Source: Polyangia bacterium
GTDB lineage: Bacteria; Myxococcota_A; Polyangia; Nannocystales; Nannocystaceae
NCBI GenBank assembly: GCA_030430565.1
Contig: JAUIKS010000028.1
Location: 96,543 to 160,542 of the forward strand
Direction: 5' to 3'
Length of the DNA: 64,000 nucleotides
In this document: positions 37,568 to 46,048 of the stretch, one piece after another
Layout of the letters: every line of letters starts with the position of its first letter
How positions within the stretch are numbered: position 1 is the stretch's first letter
The notes under the pieces: model-generated
Told to the model about the DNA's origin: nothing
The model's database searches: none
What the model saw: only the letters and a program-made list of their open reading frames with translations
Position numbers and translations under genes: made by a program

Positions 37568-40051
37568 GTGAACGAGCAGGAACTCGACGCGAACACGCGG
37601 CTCGATCGGCTCGGCGTCTTCGATGACGCGGCGGCGTCCGCCGATCGCTCCGGTCGTGGCCACGAACCGCCGGTCGACGACATCGCCGGTCCCCGGGGGA
37701 CCCACGACACCGTCGCCGAAGGCGACGCGGCGCCTGACGAGCGAGCGCCGACGGCGAGGGACACGGTCCCGGCCCGCTCGAGCGCGAGGTACAGGCCGCG
37801 ATCGCTGGCGGGGCCGCTCGATGACACGATCGACTCCTCCTCGAGGCCGTTTGACGCCGACGGGATCGAGCGCGCGCCTCCAGCTACCAATGACACGCCG
37901 CCGACGCGATCGATCGGTCGGCTCACGATCGTGCGAACGCTCGGCGCCGGCGGCATGGGGGTGGTCTACGCGGCGTTTGACCCGAAGCTCGAGCGCGAGG
38001 TCGCGGTCAAGCTGATCCGCGCGGAGCGAGACCACGGGGCGGCGCGGGCGAGGCTCGAGCGCGAGGCGCTGGCGCTCGCCAAGCTGGCGCACCCCAACAT
38101 CGTCACGGTCTACGACGTCGGCGTGCACGACGGGCAGGTGTGGGTGTCGATGGAGCTGGTGCACGGACGCACGCTGAGCCGCTGGCTGGCGGAGGAGCGC
38201 CCGCGCTGGCGACAGACGCTCGCGGTGATCAAACAGGCCGGGCGCGGGATCGCGGCGGCGCACGCCGAGGGCCTGCTGCACCGCGACATCAAACCAGAAA
38301 ACATCATGGTCGGCGATGACGGGCGCGTCCGCGTCATGGACTTCGGGCTCGCGCGGGCGGAGCGATCGCCAGCGCGCGCGCGCGCTGGCGCGCTCGAGAC
38401 GAGCGCGCTCGATCAAGCGCTGACGATCGCGGGCGCGATCATGGGGACGCCCGCCTACATGGCGCCCGAGCAATTCCTGGGGCTCGCGGCCGACGAGCGC
38501 ACCGACGAGTTCTCGCTCGCGGTGACGCTGTGGGAGGCGCTTTACGGGCTACGACCGTTCGCCGGCGACTCGATCGAGGCGCTCCGCGCTGCGGTGACGT
38601 CGGGCACCCGATCGCCTGTTCGTTCGGACAGAAATGTCCCGACGTGGCTTCGTCGCGTCCTCGATCGCGCGCTCGAGGTCGACCGAAACAAGCGCTTCGA
38701 GTCAGTTCGCGTGATGCTAGACGCCATCGAGCAGATCGAGCGGAGGCGGCGCGCTCGCGCCGTCGTCGCGGGGCTCTCGCTCGGCCTCCTCGTGATCGCG
38801 GCGCTCGGCGTCGCCGCCCTGTGGCAATGGCGGGCGGCCGAGTCCGCCCAGGCTGAGCTGAGCGCGATGGTGGTCGCGCTCGAGGAGCGTGGCCGAGAGA
38901 ACCAGCGGGCGCTGAGCGTACAGCGAGCGCTGCGCGCGAGGTCGCTGATCCCCGCGGATCGCGAGGTCGAGGCGCTCGAGCTAGCGACTCTCGCGGTCGG
39001 TGCCTACGGGCCGAGCTGGACGCGTGATCCGCCAGCGGAGGCCACGGCGGCGCTCGAGCATGTGCTCGCCGACGACGCCGCGATCGTCCGAGCCGAGCGC
39101 AGGCTCGACGCGCACGAGGGTCAGGTCTGGACGCTCGCGTACTCCCCCGACGGCTCGCGCCTCGCGACCGCCGCCTGGGATCGGGTCGCGCGGTTGTGGG
39201 ACACGAACTCCGGCGCGCTCCTCATGTCGCTGGAGGGGCACGGCAGCGTAATCTACGCGCTCGCGTTCTCCCAAGACGGCTCGCGCCTCGCGACCGCGAG
39301 TCACGACAAGACGACGCGCGTGTGGGACACCGGCTCGGGCGCGCTGCTCTCCACGCTCGAGGGGCACGAGCGGGCTGTCGTCGAGGTCGAGTTCTCCCCG
39401 GACGGCGCGCAGCTCGCTACCTCGAGCGAAGACGGGACCGCGCGGGTCTGGGACGCGCGCTCGGGCGCGCTCTTGTTCGCGCTCGAGGGCCACGCTGACG
39501 CGATCACGGACCTCGCGTACTCACCGGACGGCGCCCAGCTCACGACCGCGTCGGCGGACCGGAGCGCGCGGGTCTGGGACGCCCGTGTCGGCGTGCTGCG
39601 CTTGACGCTCGAGGGTCATGATGATCGCGTCAACACGGTCGCGTACTCTCCCGACGGTGAGCGCGTCGCCACGGCGTCGCGGGACCAGACCGCGCGGATC
39701 TGGAGCGCGCGCTCGGGCGAGCTCGTCCTCACCCTGCGCGGCCTGCCCCGAAATACAGACGTCATCGCGTACGCGCCCGACGGCGGCCACATCGCGGCGG
39801 CCGGCGCGGACAAGCTCGCGGGTGTCTGGGACGCGCGCTCGGGGGAGCGCGTGGCCACGCTGCGCGGCCACGAGAACTACCTCGAGGCGATCGAGTTCTC
39901 GCCCGACGGCGAGCGGATCGCTACGGCCAGTCACGACAAGACCGCGCGGCTGTGGGACGCGCGCTCGGGCGCGCACCTCGCGACGTTCAAGGGCCATGAG
40001 GGCTACCTGCTCGATATGTCCTACTCGCCCTACTCCACACGGACGAGCTAA
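37568..40051 (+). pseudogene. Ser/Thr protein kinase with C-terminal WD40 repeats: 5' part of a gene split by the element
   Basis: From GTG 37568. Disordered N-terminus (1-115), Hanks-type kinase domain (about 118-390) with LGAGGMGVVYAAFD, VAVKLI, HRDIKPENI, DFGLARAE and GTPAYMAPEQF, one transmembrane helix (about 397-420), then at least eight WD40 repeats, each with an FSPDG/YSPDG turn. Residue 821 ends a codon at 40030 in YSP. The next six codons (YSTRTS, stop) belong to the element. The repeat frame resumes at 63881 with DGAHIATASRDKSARIW, so joining 40030 to 63881 restores an unbroken WD40 frame. The truncated kinase could still be made, but without its last propeller blades. Confidence 0.88.
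40024..40030 (+). repeat. attL-like direct repeat CTCGCCC (left end of element)
   Basis: The 7-bp CTCGCCC at the left junction inside the kinase gene is repeated at 63874-63880 at the right junction. Sequence left of it is WD40 coding; to the right it is unrelated. It lies 80 bp from the integrase stop codon. Confidence 0.75.
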
Positions 40052-40064
40052 GTACAAGTTATTT

Positions 40065-40101
40065 CTCGATTTTTCGAGCGGGCAAAATCGATGTGCCCGC
40101 T
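40065..40101 (-). terminator. Paired hairpins downstream of the integrase gene
   Basis: Two overlapping inverted repeats lie just past the integrase stop on its strand: AGCGGGCA/TGCCCGCT (40077-40101) and CTCGA/TCGAG around a T-tract (40065-40078). Their position between the integrase stop and the element end suits a transcription terminator, or integrase arm-site structure. Confidence 0.5.
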
Positions 40102-40110
40102 ATGTGACTC

Positions 40111-41211
40111 CTACTCGTCGCACTCATCCTCGCGCAGGCGACGGATTGCATCTTCCTCAACCTCCGCGACGAGGTGCATATAGATCTCGGTCGTCGAGAG
40201 CTTCGCGTGACCGGCCAGCTTCTGGATGGTACGCACGTGCACGCCCCGCAGCACGAGATGACTGCAGAAGGTGTGGCGCAGGATGTGTGTCCCGCCGCGA
40301 GCGACGCCGGCGAGTCGCTGGGCAACCGCGAGCCGCTTGGTCAGCCAAGACGGGGTGAGGTGCCGGCCCTCTGTCCCGGTCAGGACATGCTCGCCGCGGT
40401 GCTCAAGAGCCCGAAGCGCTTTCTCGAGCGGCTCTGTCATGGGCAGCCATCGCGGCCGTCCACCCTTGGGCGCGCGCATGATCCACGTCGGTGAATCAGA
40501 CGCTGAACGCACCAGGTTGTCGCAGACGAGCAACTTGTGGCGAGCGAAGTGGACGTTCGCCCAACGCAGTCCGAGAATCTCTCCTCGGCGCAGCCCGGCA
40601 TCCCCACCGAGTCGCACCGCGGCGTAGGCCTCGGCGTTGCCCCGCGCAGCCGCCGTGAGCTGGCGGTACTGCTCGAAGTCGTAGAACTTCGGATGGCGCG
40701 CGGGTTGCTTGACCCTCTTGAAGGAGAGCGACCCCTTCTGGATCACCCCCCATCGCTCGGCCGCGTGCACGATCGCCGCGAGCTGCCGCAGCGTCTTGTT
40801 GATCGTGCTCGCGGCCAGTCGCCGCTGCTTGATCTTGTGCACGTGACTCGGGTCGATCTCATCGAGCCGCAGGGGGCCAAGAACAGGAACGAGGTGGTTC
40901 TTGATCGTCAGTACGTACTCACGCTCGGTCGTCGAGCTGAGCCGGTTCGCGCGCACGTGGTCACGAAGGAACCTCGGCGCGAATTCGGCGAAGGTCGGGA
41001 CAGTGCGCGATCCTTGAGCCTCCTTTCTCGGGCCGTGACGCAGGAGGTGAGCTTCCCGTTGTTGAGCCCAACGAAGCGCTGCGGCTCGGGTGCGACCCGG
41101 AGTCTTCACGCGTTCGCGGTGGAGCTTGCCGTTCGGGAGTCTCACTCGAATGTCGGCCTGGAAATGGGTGTCTCCGCTGGGGAGTTTGCGTTCTCGTACC
41201 GTGACTGCCAT
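40111..41211 (-). CDS. Tyrosine recombinase/site-specific integrase
   Basis: From ATG 41211, 366 residues. An arm-binding-like N-terminal domain (KLPSGDTHFQADIRVRLPNG), a SAM-like core-binding domain (about 70-170, TFAEFAPRFLRDHV) and the catalytic domain (about 175-360) with the first Arg in GLRRGEILGLRW, HILRHTFCSH (His-x-x-Arg), LAGHAKLSTTE (His) and the nucleophile Tyr in IYMHL. All catalytic residues are present. The gene ends 80 bp from the left att repeat. The integrase stub at 35679 is a close relative. Confidence 0.93.
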   Translation of the reverse strand: MAVTVRERKLPSGDTHFQADIRVRLPNGKLHRERVKTPGRTRAAALRWAQQREAHLLRHGPRKEAQGSRTVPTFAEFAPRFLRDHVRANRLSSTTEREYVLTIKNHLVPVLGPLRLDEIDPSHVHKIKQRRLAASTINKTLRQLAAIVHAAERWGVIQKGSLSFKRVKQPARHPKFYDFEQYRQLTAAARGNAEAYAAVRLGGDAGLRRGEILGLRWANVHFARHKLLVCDNLVRSASDSPTWIMRAPKGGRPRWLPMTEPLEKALRALEHRGEHVLTGTEGRHLTPSWLTKRLAVAQRLAGVARGGTHILRHTFCSHLVLRGVHVRTIQKLAGHAKLSTTEIYMHLVAEVEEDAIRRLREDECDE

Positions 41212-41280
41212 GTCGTCTCCTTGACGTGGCAGCACGCTGACCGTCGCGCGCAGAATAGCGCCTCGCGCCGGCACCAACAA

Positions 41281-41484
41281 TCAGCGGCAGCGGGCCATCG
41301 TCCATCGCGTGGCCCGGATCGAGACCAATCGGTCGCATACGATGCGCACACCGTAGCGTCGCAGTTCTGCAACCCCGGGTGACGACGGCCGACCTCGTAG
41401 GAGATCGAGCCACGCAGCTCGAACTCCGATTCGAATCGAGGTCATCATGAAGTCATCATCATCCCATTCATCCAAGTCACTCAC
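41281..41484 (-). CDS. Possible small protein upstream of the integrase
   Basis: A 67-residue frame (Asp-rich start, then IRIGVRAAWLDLLRGRPSSP and a basic Arg-rich end) lies 70 bp upstream of the integrase on the same strand. Size, charge and position would fit an excisionase-like or regulatory protein, but it overlaps the start of the divergent halocin-like gene by 38 bp and may be a chance frame. Confidence 0.2.
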   Translation of the reverse strand: MSDLDEWDDDDFMMTSIRIGVRAAWLDLLRGRPSSPGVAELRRYGVRIVCDRLVSIRATRWTMARCR

Positions 41485-42121
41485 GCTCGTCGCTCTCGCG
41501 GTGGTCTACTCTGCGACAGCTCTGCTCCCCGCTACCGCGCGCGCTGAGGTCCCCGACACCCCGCCGATTTCACCGATCCCCGCCGGCTGGGAGATTTTGG
41601 AACCGCTCGTCGAGGATGGCGAGGCTGCTCTACCCTCGCCCGAGGATGTCGTCGTCGACTGCACCCTCGAAACGCCAAAGATCGCGGTTGAGTCGGTCTA
41701 TCTGCCGAGCGGTGGTGAGGTCGAGACGACGGTGACCGAGGACGGACAAGTCATCAAGCTCTACTACTCCGGCTTCCACATCTTCACGGTGCACAAGCGT
41801 GGTGGAAAGTTCTGGAGCGAGGTATCGGAGGCAGGCGCGGAGATCGAAGGTGAGCGTGCTCAGCAGCTCCTGTACGAGGCGTCCATCTACCTGCCGTTGT
41901 CCAACGGTTCGCCTGACGGGTGCCAGGACGCGCTGGCGAGCAAGGCCGATGAGGACGCGAAGTGCGAGGCGATCGGGATCGGCGCGGGCCTGCTGGGTAC
42001 GTTGGGCTGCGGCATTATCTGTGGCGCCGCCGGGGCGGCTCTGGGCGTCGCCTGTAAGTGGATCGTCGCCAAGGCCTGCGAGAACAAGCCGGACGAGTGT
42101 ACGCCTCCCGCGAACAGCTGA
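41447..42121 (+). CDS. Secreted protein with halocin-C8-like Cys-rich hydrophobic C-terminus
   Basis: A 224-residue preprotein with a signal peptide ending at LLPATARA (about residue 33). A middle domain (about 60-150; VYLPSGGEVETTVTEDGQVIKLYYSG) resembles the leader half of bacteriocin precursors. The C-terminal 65 residues contain seven cysteines around a Gly/Ala-rich hydrophobic segment (GAGLLGTLGCGIICGAAGAA, then CKWIVAKAC). That pattern recalls halocin C8 and its bacterial relatives, which are cut from a larger secreted precursor. The activity is inferred only. A small membrane-protein gene follows and could provide immunity. Confidence 0.5.
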   Translation: MKSSSSHSSKSLTLVALAVVYSATALLPATARAEVPDTPPISPIPAGWEILEPLVEDGEAALPSPEDVVVDCTLETPKIAVESVYLPSGGEVETTVTEDGQVIKLYYSGFHIFTVHKRGGKFWSEVSEAGAEIEGERAQQLLYEASIYLPLSNGSPDGCQDALASKADEDAKCEAIGIGAGLLGTLGCGIICGAAGAALGVACKWIVAKACENKPDECTPPANS

Positions 42122-42274
42122 TCTCGAGGCTCTGGAGCTATCGTGACCCCACGCGATACCTCTAGCCATCTTGTCGAGTAGGGGCCGTCACGGCATGATC
42201 AAGCCGTGGCGGTTCCTGCTCGATCTAAAGCGCGTCCGCTCGCACGCGCGCGAGACGAAGAGACCCGAGTTCTG

Positions 42275-42556
42275 ATGAGCCGTCCGCAGCCGCTCGTGAT
42301 CCTGCCGACGCTGTGGTTTTGGAGTCAGATTCGACGAACCGAACCCAGACTGCACGTGTTCACCACGTTTCTGTGGTCGCTGTTGTTCGTGCCGCTCTCT
42401 TTGATCGCGTTCACGTTTGTCCAACCGCTCTGGGTGCAGGCTATCGCTGTGAGCGCGACCGCATTCCTGAGCGCTGGAATCGTCGAGAAGGCGCTCCGGA
42501 CTCTCATCCTCCGGCGACGACGCGCACTCGCGCGTGGTGACGATACAGAGCACTGA
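42275..42556 (+). CDS. Small two-helix membrane protein, possible immunity partner
   Basis: 93 residues from ATG 42275 (a GTG at 42206 gives 116). Two hydrophobic helices (LHVFTTFLWSLLFVPLSLIAF and LWVQAIAVSATAFLSAGI) are followed by a basic tail (RTLILRRRRALARG). No family recognised. Its place behind the halocin-like gene suggests an immunity or export role, by analogy with bacteriocin loci only. Confidence 0.5.
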   Translation: MSRPQPLVILPTLWFWSQIRRTEPRLHVFTTFLWSLLFVPLSLIAFTFVQPLWVQAIAVSATAFLSAGIVEKALRTLILRRRRALARGDDTEH

Positions 42557-42644
42557 CCAAGGCGCTCACGGCAGCATTCGACGCCAGAGCGCGATGTGCC
42601 CACGCTGACGCGCGCGCCGAATTCGTGCTGGGCCGCGAAGTGAA

Positions 42645-42675
42645 AACGGGAGCCCCGCTGCGCGGGACCCCCGTT
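42645..42675. terminator. Bidirectional terminator-like hairpin
   Basis: Inverted repeat AACGGG / CCCGTT with inner pairing (CCCCGC / GCGGGA) lies between the convergent membrane-protein and ArdA-like genes, with a short A-tract on one side. It suits a shared terminator. Confidence 0.5.
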
Positions 42676-42698
42676 GGTAGGCCTGCGCCGATCAAGAC

Positions 42699-43136
42699 TC
42701 ACTTCTCAGCGTTGTCGGTGCCATCGAACGCGGGCTCGAGCTCGCTCGGCTCCTCGGCTACATCGACCTCGCGCTCGTCGATGTCGGCCATCGGCCGGTT
42801 CGACAGGAAAACGTGCACGGCCTCGTCGCCGTCAGCGAGTAACCAGTTGCGTCCACGGATCAACCAGTCGTTCGCTATCCCGGCGAGGTCGGTCCACTTG
42901 TCGACGAGCCAGAGCATGTAGGGAGGTACGTGCTCCTCGAGTTCGCGGCGGACGTAGATCTCGAAGCTCTCGTACGTACCGTCGTACTCATCGAACGCCG
43001 CGCGGATCTTCTCGACGTCGCCGCTGAAGTAGTGGGCCAACGCGCGGCGAGCTCGCGCGTTGGCCTCGGCGTCGCCCGCAAGAGTCAGAACGTTGTCATC
43101 GGTGCCTTCGAAGTCGCCAGAGTCGTCGTCGGTCAT
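42699..43136 (-). CDS. ArdA-like antirestriction protein
   Basis: 145 residues from ATG 43136 (MTDDDSGDF). Very acidic. The central part reads FDEYDGTYESFEIYVRRELE, VPPYMLWLVDKWTDLAGIAN and ADGDEAVHVF, which follows the layout of the ArdA C-terminal region (F-x-Y-x-G-x-Y-x-S-F/L-E ... Y-h-D ... h-A-x-D ... VHVF). ArdA proteins mimic bent DNA and block type I restriction enzymes. It lacks the first ArdA domain, so it is a short or partial relative. It shares the element with a type I R-M system and a divergent HTH gene. The family call is my reading and needs a profile search. Confidence 0.5.
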   Translation of the reverse strand: MTDDDSGDFEGTDDNVLTLAGDAEANARARRALAHYFSGDVEKIRAAFDEYDGTYESFEIYVRRELEEHVPPYMLWLVDKWTDLAGIANDWLIRGRNWLLADGDEAVHVFLSNRPMADIDEREVDVAEEPSELEPAFDGTDNAEK

Positions 43137-43217
43137 GCCGGTTTCTCCTTGTCGGTTGGATGCGGTGGTCGACCTCGGCTTCTGCTGGAGGCGACCTTTG
43201 AAAGCTATCACGATCGT

Positions 43218-43253
43218 TAAAAATTTAACGAATAATTATTCGTTAAATTTTTA
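43218..43253. promoter_or_regulatory. 36-bp perfect palindrome between divergent genes (probable operator)
   Basis: Each base from 43218 to 43235 pairs with its partner from 43253 to 43236; the right half reads TTATTCGTTAAATTTTTA. It is the most AT-rich spot in the area, lying between the starts of the ArdA-like gene (minus) and the small HTH gene (plus, ATG 43285). Likely an operator overlapping both promoters and read by the HTH protein. Confidence 0.7.
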
Positions 43254-43284
43254 TCTGTTTGATTTCACGAACTTGGCCCCCACA

Positions 43285-43575
43285 ATGCGCCTGCACGTGT
43301 CTCCAAAGGTGCACAGCGTCGACGAAATCGCTCTGGCGAAGCGGCTCGCTATCGGCGACAACATGAGCCGGGCGGCTGAGTTTTTGGGCGTCACGCACCC
43401 CGTGATCGGGCGCCGTGTACAGGCATGGCGCCTGGAGATAGCGAAAGAGCTGACGGATCTCGACGCCGTTCGATATTGGCGGGATCGGGCCTCCCCGGGG
43501 CACGTCGCGCGGCGTTGGCTCTTCCTACAGACACGAGACCCGAGGTGGGCGCCGATCGATATCGAGGAGTACTGA
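43285..43575 (+). CDS. Small HTH DNA-binding protein (probable regulator of the divergent pair)
   Basis: 96 residues from ATG 43285. Residues about 10-50 form a helix-turn-helix: DEIALAKRLAIGDNMSRAAEFLGVTHPVIGRRVQAW, in a LysR-like or Fis-like register. The C-terminus (VRYWRDRASPGHVARRWLF) is unassigned. It lacks an effector domain, so it is a minimal DNA-binding protein. The 36-bp palindrome 32 bp upstream is the obvious candidate site. Confidence 0.65.
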   Translation: MRLHVSPKVHSVDEIALAKRLAIGDNMSRAAEFLGVTHPVIGRRVQAWRLEIAKELTDLDAVRYWRDRASPGHVARRWLFLQTRDPRWAPIDIEEY

Positions 43576-43627
43576 GCTAGCAAGAACTCTCGGGTCCTCG
43601 GGGCGGTCAAGATACACTCGTCGAGGC

Positions 43628-44962
43628 GTGAGCGGCCTCGAGCTCATCCTCCATCCCGCGCACGACGCGGACACCAGCGGCTTCGGCCCACGGACCTACC
43701 GCCGTCGCGTCGGCGATCGGCTGACCGCGTTTGAGTTCAACTTCTCATCCGAGCTCGTCCAAAAGTTATTCGCGCTCTACCACGGTGACGCCGACGCCGA
43801 GACTGAGCGAGAGATCGGCGCCGAGATCGAGCGCTTCCTGCAGCTCGCCGGTGTATCGCTCAACGACGCGACCTCGCGGATCACGATCTGCTCGGACGCC
43901 GACGAGGTCTACGCTCTGCCCTTCGAGCTCGCGTCCCGTGGCTCGGGGTGGCTCGGGTTGGCTCCCGGCGTCTCCCTGCGCTACCGCTGGCCCGATGTCA
44001 TATCCGACCCCGCAGCGAATCCGCGCGGTCGCGTACTCTTCGCCTGGGCCGCTCCCGACGCATCGGTCCCGCACGAAGAACACCAGAAGAAGCTCGACGC
44101 GCGCTGCTCGTCGTGGCTGTCCTTCGATCCAGACCGCGATGTCATCCCGCAGGCGACGCGCGCTGCCATCGCCGACCGCCTGAAGCGCGACGAAGACGTT
44201 CGCGTGCTTCACCTGCTCTGTCACGGCAAGCAGATCCGCCGCGGGCAGTACGGACTCGCGCTCGTCGGCGATGAGGTCACGAGCCCGACGCAGCTTGCGA
44301 CCACGCTCGCGCCCTTTCGCGCCACGCTCCGCATGGTCGTGCTCTGCGCATGTCAGGGCGGTGAGCAGGGGCCGGGCGCGCGACAGCTGGGCAGCGTCGC
44401 GCGCGAGCTCCACCGCGCCGGCATCCCGCTCGTGGTCGCCTCTCGGCTGCCGCTGCGATTCGACGACTCGGTAACGCTCACCGACATACTCTACGGTGAG
44501 CTGCGCGCGGGCTTCGCTGACATCGATCGCGCGCTCGCCTCGGCGCGTCGCGCCATTCACGACACACCGGGGCGGACCTACGAGTGGGCGTCGCTTCAGC
44601 TGTTCGCCGCGCCGCCGCGCGTCACCGCGCGACCCGCCGCGCCAACGTCGGCGCCCGTCCCCACAATCGCGCCCGGCAGCGTCAAGGCCCTCCGTCAGCT
44701 CCTCCAGCGCCTGTTCGTCGCGAGCGACGACCTCCAGGAGTTTATCGAGGAGTGGCTGGCCGGCCGCGATGACGTCGACCTCGACGACGTGCCCTGGGGC
44801 GCCAGCAAGACGAAGGCCACGCGCCGGTTGGTCAAGCTGCTCGAGGCGAGCGGCGCCATCGACCATGGCCTGTTCGAGGCGCTCGTGGCCACAAGACCAA
44901 GGCAGAGAGTGCGTATTGATGAAGTGCGCGCGGCGCTGTTGGGTCGGGGTGACGGTTCGTAG
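43628..44962 (+). CDS. CHAT-domain caspase-like protease with C-terminal effector-associated domain
   Basis: 444 residues from GTG 43628. A CHAT (caspase HetF-associated with TPRs) protease fold covers about 1-330: ITICSDADEVYALPFELA, then the catalytic His in VLHLLCHGK (His199) and Cys in VVLCACQGG (Cys242 by alignment with the usual N/C-A-C-x-S pattern), and LVVASRLPLRFDDSVT. After a Pro/Ala linker, residues about 350-440 (ALRQLLQRLFVASDDLQEFI, RRLVKLLEASGAIDHGLFEAL) form a helical effector-associated domain (EAD). EADs recruit effectors through like-with-like contacts in MoxR/STAND conflict systems. The FGE gene follows after 39 bp. Expected role: toxic or signalling protease released on sensing invasion. 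Confidence 0.85.
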   Translation: MSGLELILHPAHDADTSGFGPRTYRRRVGDRLTAFEFNFSSELVQKLFALYHGDADAETEREIGAEIERFLQLAGVSLNDATSRITICSDADEVYALPFELASRGSGWLGLAPGVSLRYRWPDVISDPAANPRGRVLFAWAAPDASVPHEEHQKKLDARCSSWLSFDPDRDVIPQATRAAIADRLKRDEDVRVLHLLCHGKQIRRGQYGLALVGDEVTSPTQLATTLAPFRATLRMVVLCACQGGEQGPGARQLGSVARELHRAGIPLVVASRLPLRFDDSVTLTDILYGELRAGFADIDRALASARRAIHDTPGRTYEWASLQLFAAPPRVTARPAAPTSAPVPTIAPGSVKALRQLLQRLFVASDDLQEFIEEWLAGRDDVDLDDVPWGASKTKATRRLVKLLEASGAIDHGLFEALVATRPRQRVRIDEVRAALLGRGDGS

Positions 44963-45001
44963 GCGACGCGACTCGAGTCGTGCGAGAGTGTTCTCCTAGA
45001 C

Positions 45002-45940
45002 ATGGCCTCCACGTCCACTCCTGTTCGCATTCCGCGGGGCATCCCGCTGGCGCTCGCGCGTGCGCTCGGGGTCGGCCTCCTCGGGGTCGGCCTGGTGCTG
45101 CCGATGCTCGAGCGCGTACTTCGGCCGGACGAGGAGCCTGCACCGCCCGTCCCCGCCGAGGTGCTCACGCTGCGCCCCGAACTCATCACGCTCGAGGGCG
45201 GAACCTTCCAGATGGGCAGCCCCGATGACGAGGGGGAGGACGACGAGCACCCCCAACATGAGGTCACGGTCTCGCCCTTCGCCATCTGCCGGACCGAGGT
45301 AACGCAGGGGCAGTACGAGGCGGTGATGGGCGAGAACCCGAGTAACTGCGACTACGGCTGTGGGAGGACGCTGCCGGTGCAGAACGTGAGCTGGGAGGAC
45401 GCGGCGAGGTTCCTGAACCGGCTATCGGCGCGGGAGAACGAGCTACGCGCGGACGAGGCCGAGTGGACGGCGTTGAGGAAGTGCTACAACGAGGAGACGT
45501 GGGCCTGGGACGAGGGGTGTACGGGGTACCGGCTGCCGACGGAAGCGGAGTGGGAGTACGCGGCGCGGGCGGGGAGCACGGGAGCGTACAGCTTCGGGGA
45601 TGAAGAGGCGAAGCTCGGTAGGTACGCGTGGTACGACGCGAACGCCGGTGGCGAGGTGCACGAGGTGGGGACGAAGCAGCCGAACCGATGGGGCCTTTGG
45701 GACATGCACGGCAACGTGTGGGAGTGGGTCTACGACTGGTACGCGCCGTATACGGCGGAAGCATCGAGAGATCCTGCGTACAAAAATACGGGACTATACC
45801 ATATTTTGCGTGGCGGCTCCTTCTACGGCGCGGCCTCGGGGCTTCGCTCGGCGAGTCGGGACGGCCTCCGGCCCTCGGGCCGGGGCAGGAACAGTGGCTT
45901 CCGTTGTGTCCGCGGCCCCCGCCCCCAGCATGGCTCTTGA
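45002..45940 (+). CDS. Membrane-anchored FGE/SUMF1-type protein with hypervariable C-type-lectin end
   Basis: 312 residues. N-terminal transmembrane helix (about 17-37, ALGVGLLGVGLVLPML), short Pro-rich linker, then a formylglycine-generating-enzyme/sulfatase-modifying-factor fold (66-312): GGTFQMGSPDDE, EVTQGQYEAVMGENPS, YRLPTEAEWEYAARAG, RWGLWDMHGNVWEWVYDWY and LRGGSF...GFRCVR. The C-type-lectin core is a ligand-display scaffold rather than necessarily an enzyme. Residues 274-297 hold the variable codons compared under the VR features. It follows the CHAT gene by 39 bp and is about 75-80 percent identical over this domain to the end of the gene at 46049-49222. Confidence 0.88.
   Translation: MASTSTPVRIPRGIPLALARALGVGLLGVGLVLPMLERVLRPDEEPAPPVPAEVLTLRPELITLEGGTFQMGSPDDEGEDDEHPQHEVTVSPFAICRTEVTQGQYEAVMGENPSNCDYGCGRTLPVQNVSWEDAARFLNRLSARENELRADEAEWTALRKCYNEETWAWDEGCTGYRLPTEAEWEYAARAGSTGAYSFGDEEAKLGRYAWYDANAGGEVHEVGTKQPNRWGLWDMHGNVWEWVYDWYAPYTAEASRDPAYKNTGLYHILRGGSFYGAASGLRSASRDGLRPSGRGRNSGFRCVRGPRPQHGS
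45806..45937 (+). repeat. DGR-type variable region VR1 (3' end of first FGE gene)
   Basis: Codons from TTG 45806 to the last sense codon. Compared with VR2, codons 7-30 of this segment (45824-45895) differ at 14 of 24 codons (20 bases), all non-synonymous. The 10 unchanged codons are identical at every base and contain no A. The next eleven codons (GGC TTC CGT TGT ... CCC CAG) are constant, apart from one T/C, and very GC-rich, like an initiation-of-mutagenic-homing tract. This is the pattern left by adenine-directed mutagenic retrohoming. Confidence 0.75.
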
Positions 45941-46048
45941 ACATTGTTATTTTGATCCTGGGCCAGACCCGACGAGATCGCCCGATACCCGAGGAAACGG
46001 CATGGCGTCTCTGTCGCCAAAAGCTCTGTGCTTGGGATTCGAGAATGT
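45941..46048. other. Spacer between the two convergent variable-region genes
   Basis: 108 bp with no gene. Both ends begin, in opposite directions, with ACATT after the stop codons. A 5-bp CCCAG/CTGGG pair near the VR1 side could form a weak hairpin, the kind of structure that often follows a DGR homing tract. No template repeat is found here. Confidence 0.5.

Noticed and set aside
42206..42274. Longer GTG start for the small membrane protein
   Set aside because: The added 23 residues are Arg/Ala-rich and the ATG at 42275 begins just before the hydrophobic helices; kept only as an alternative.
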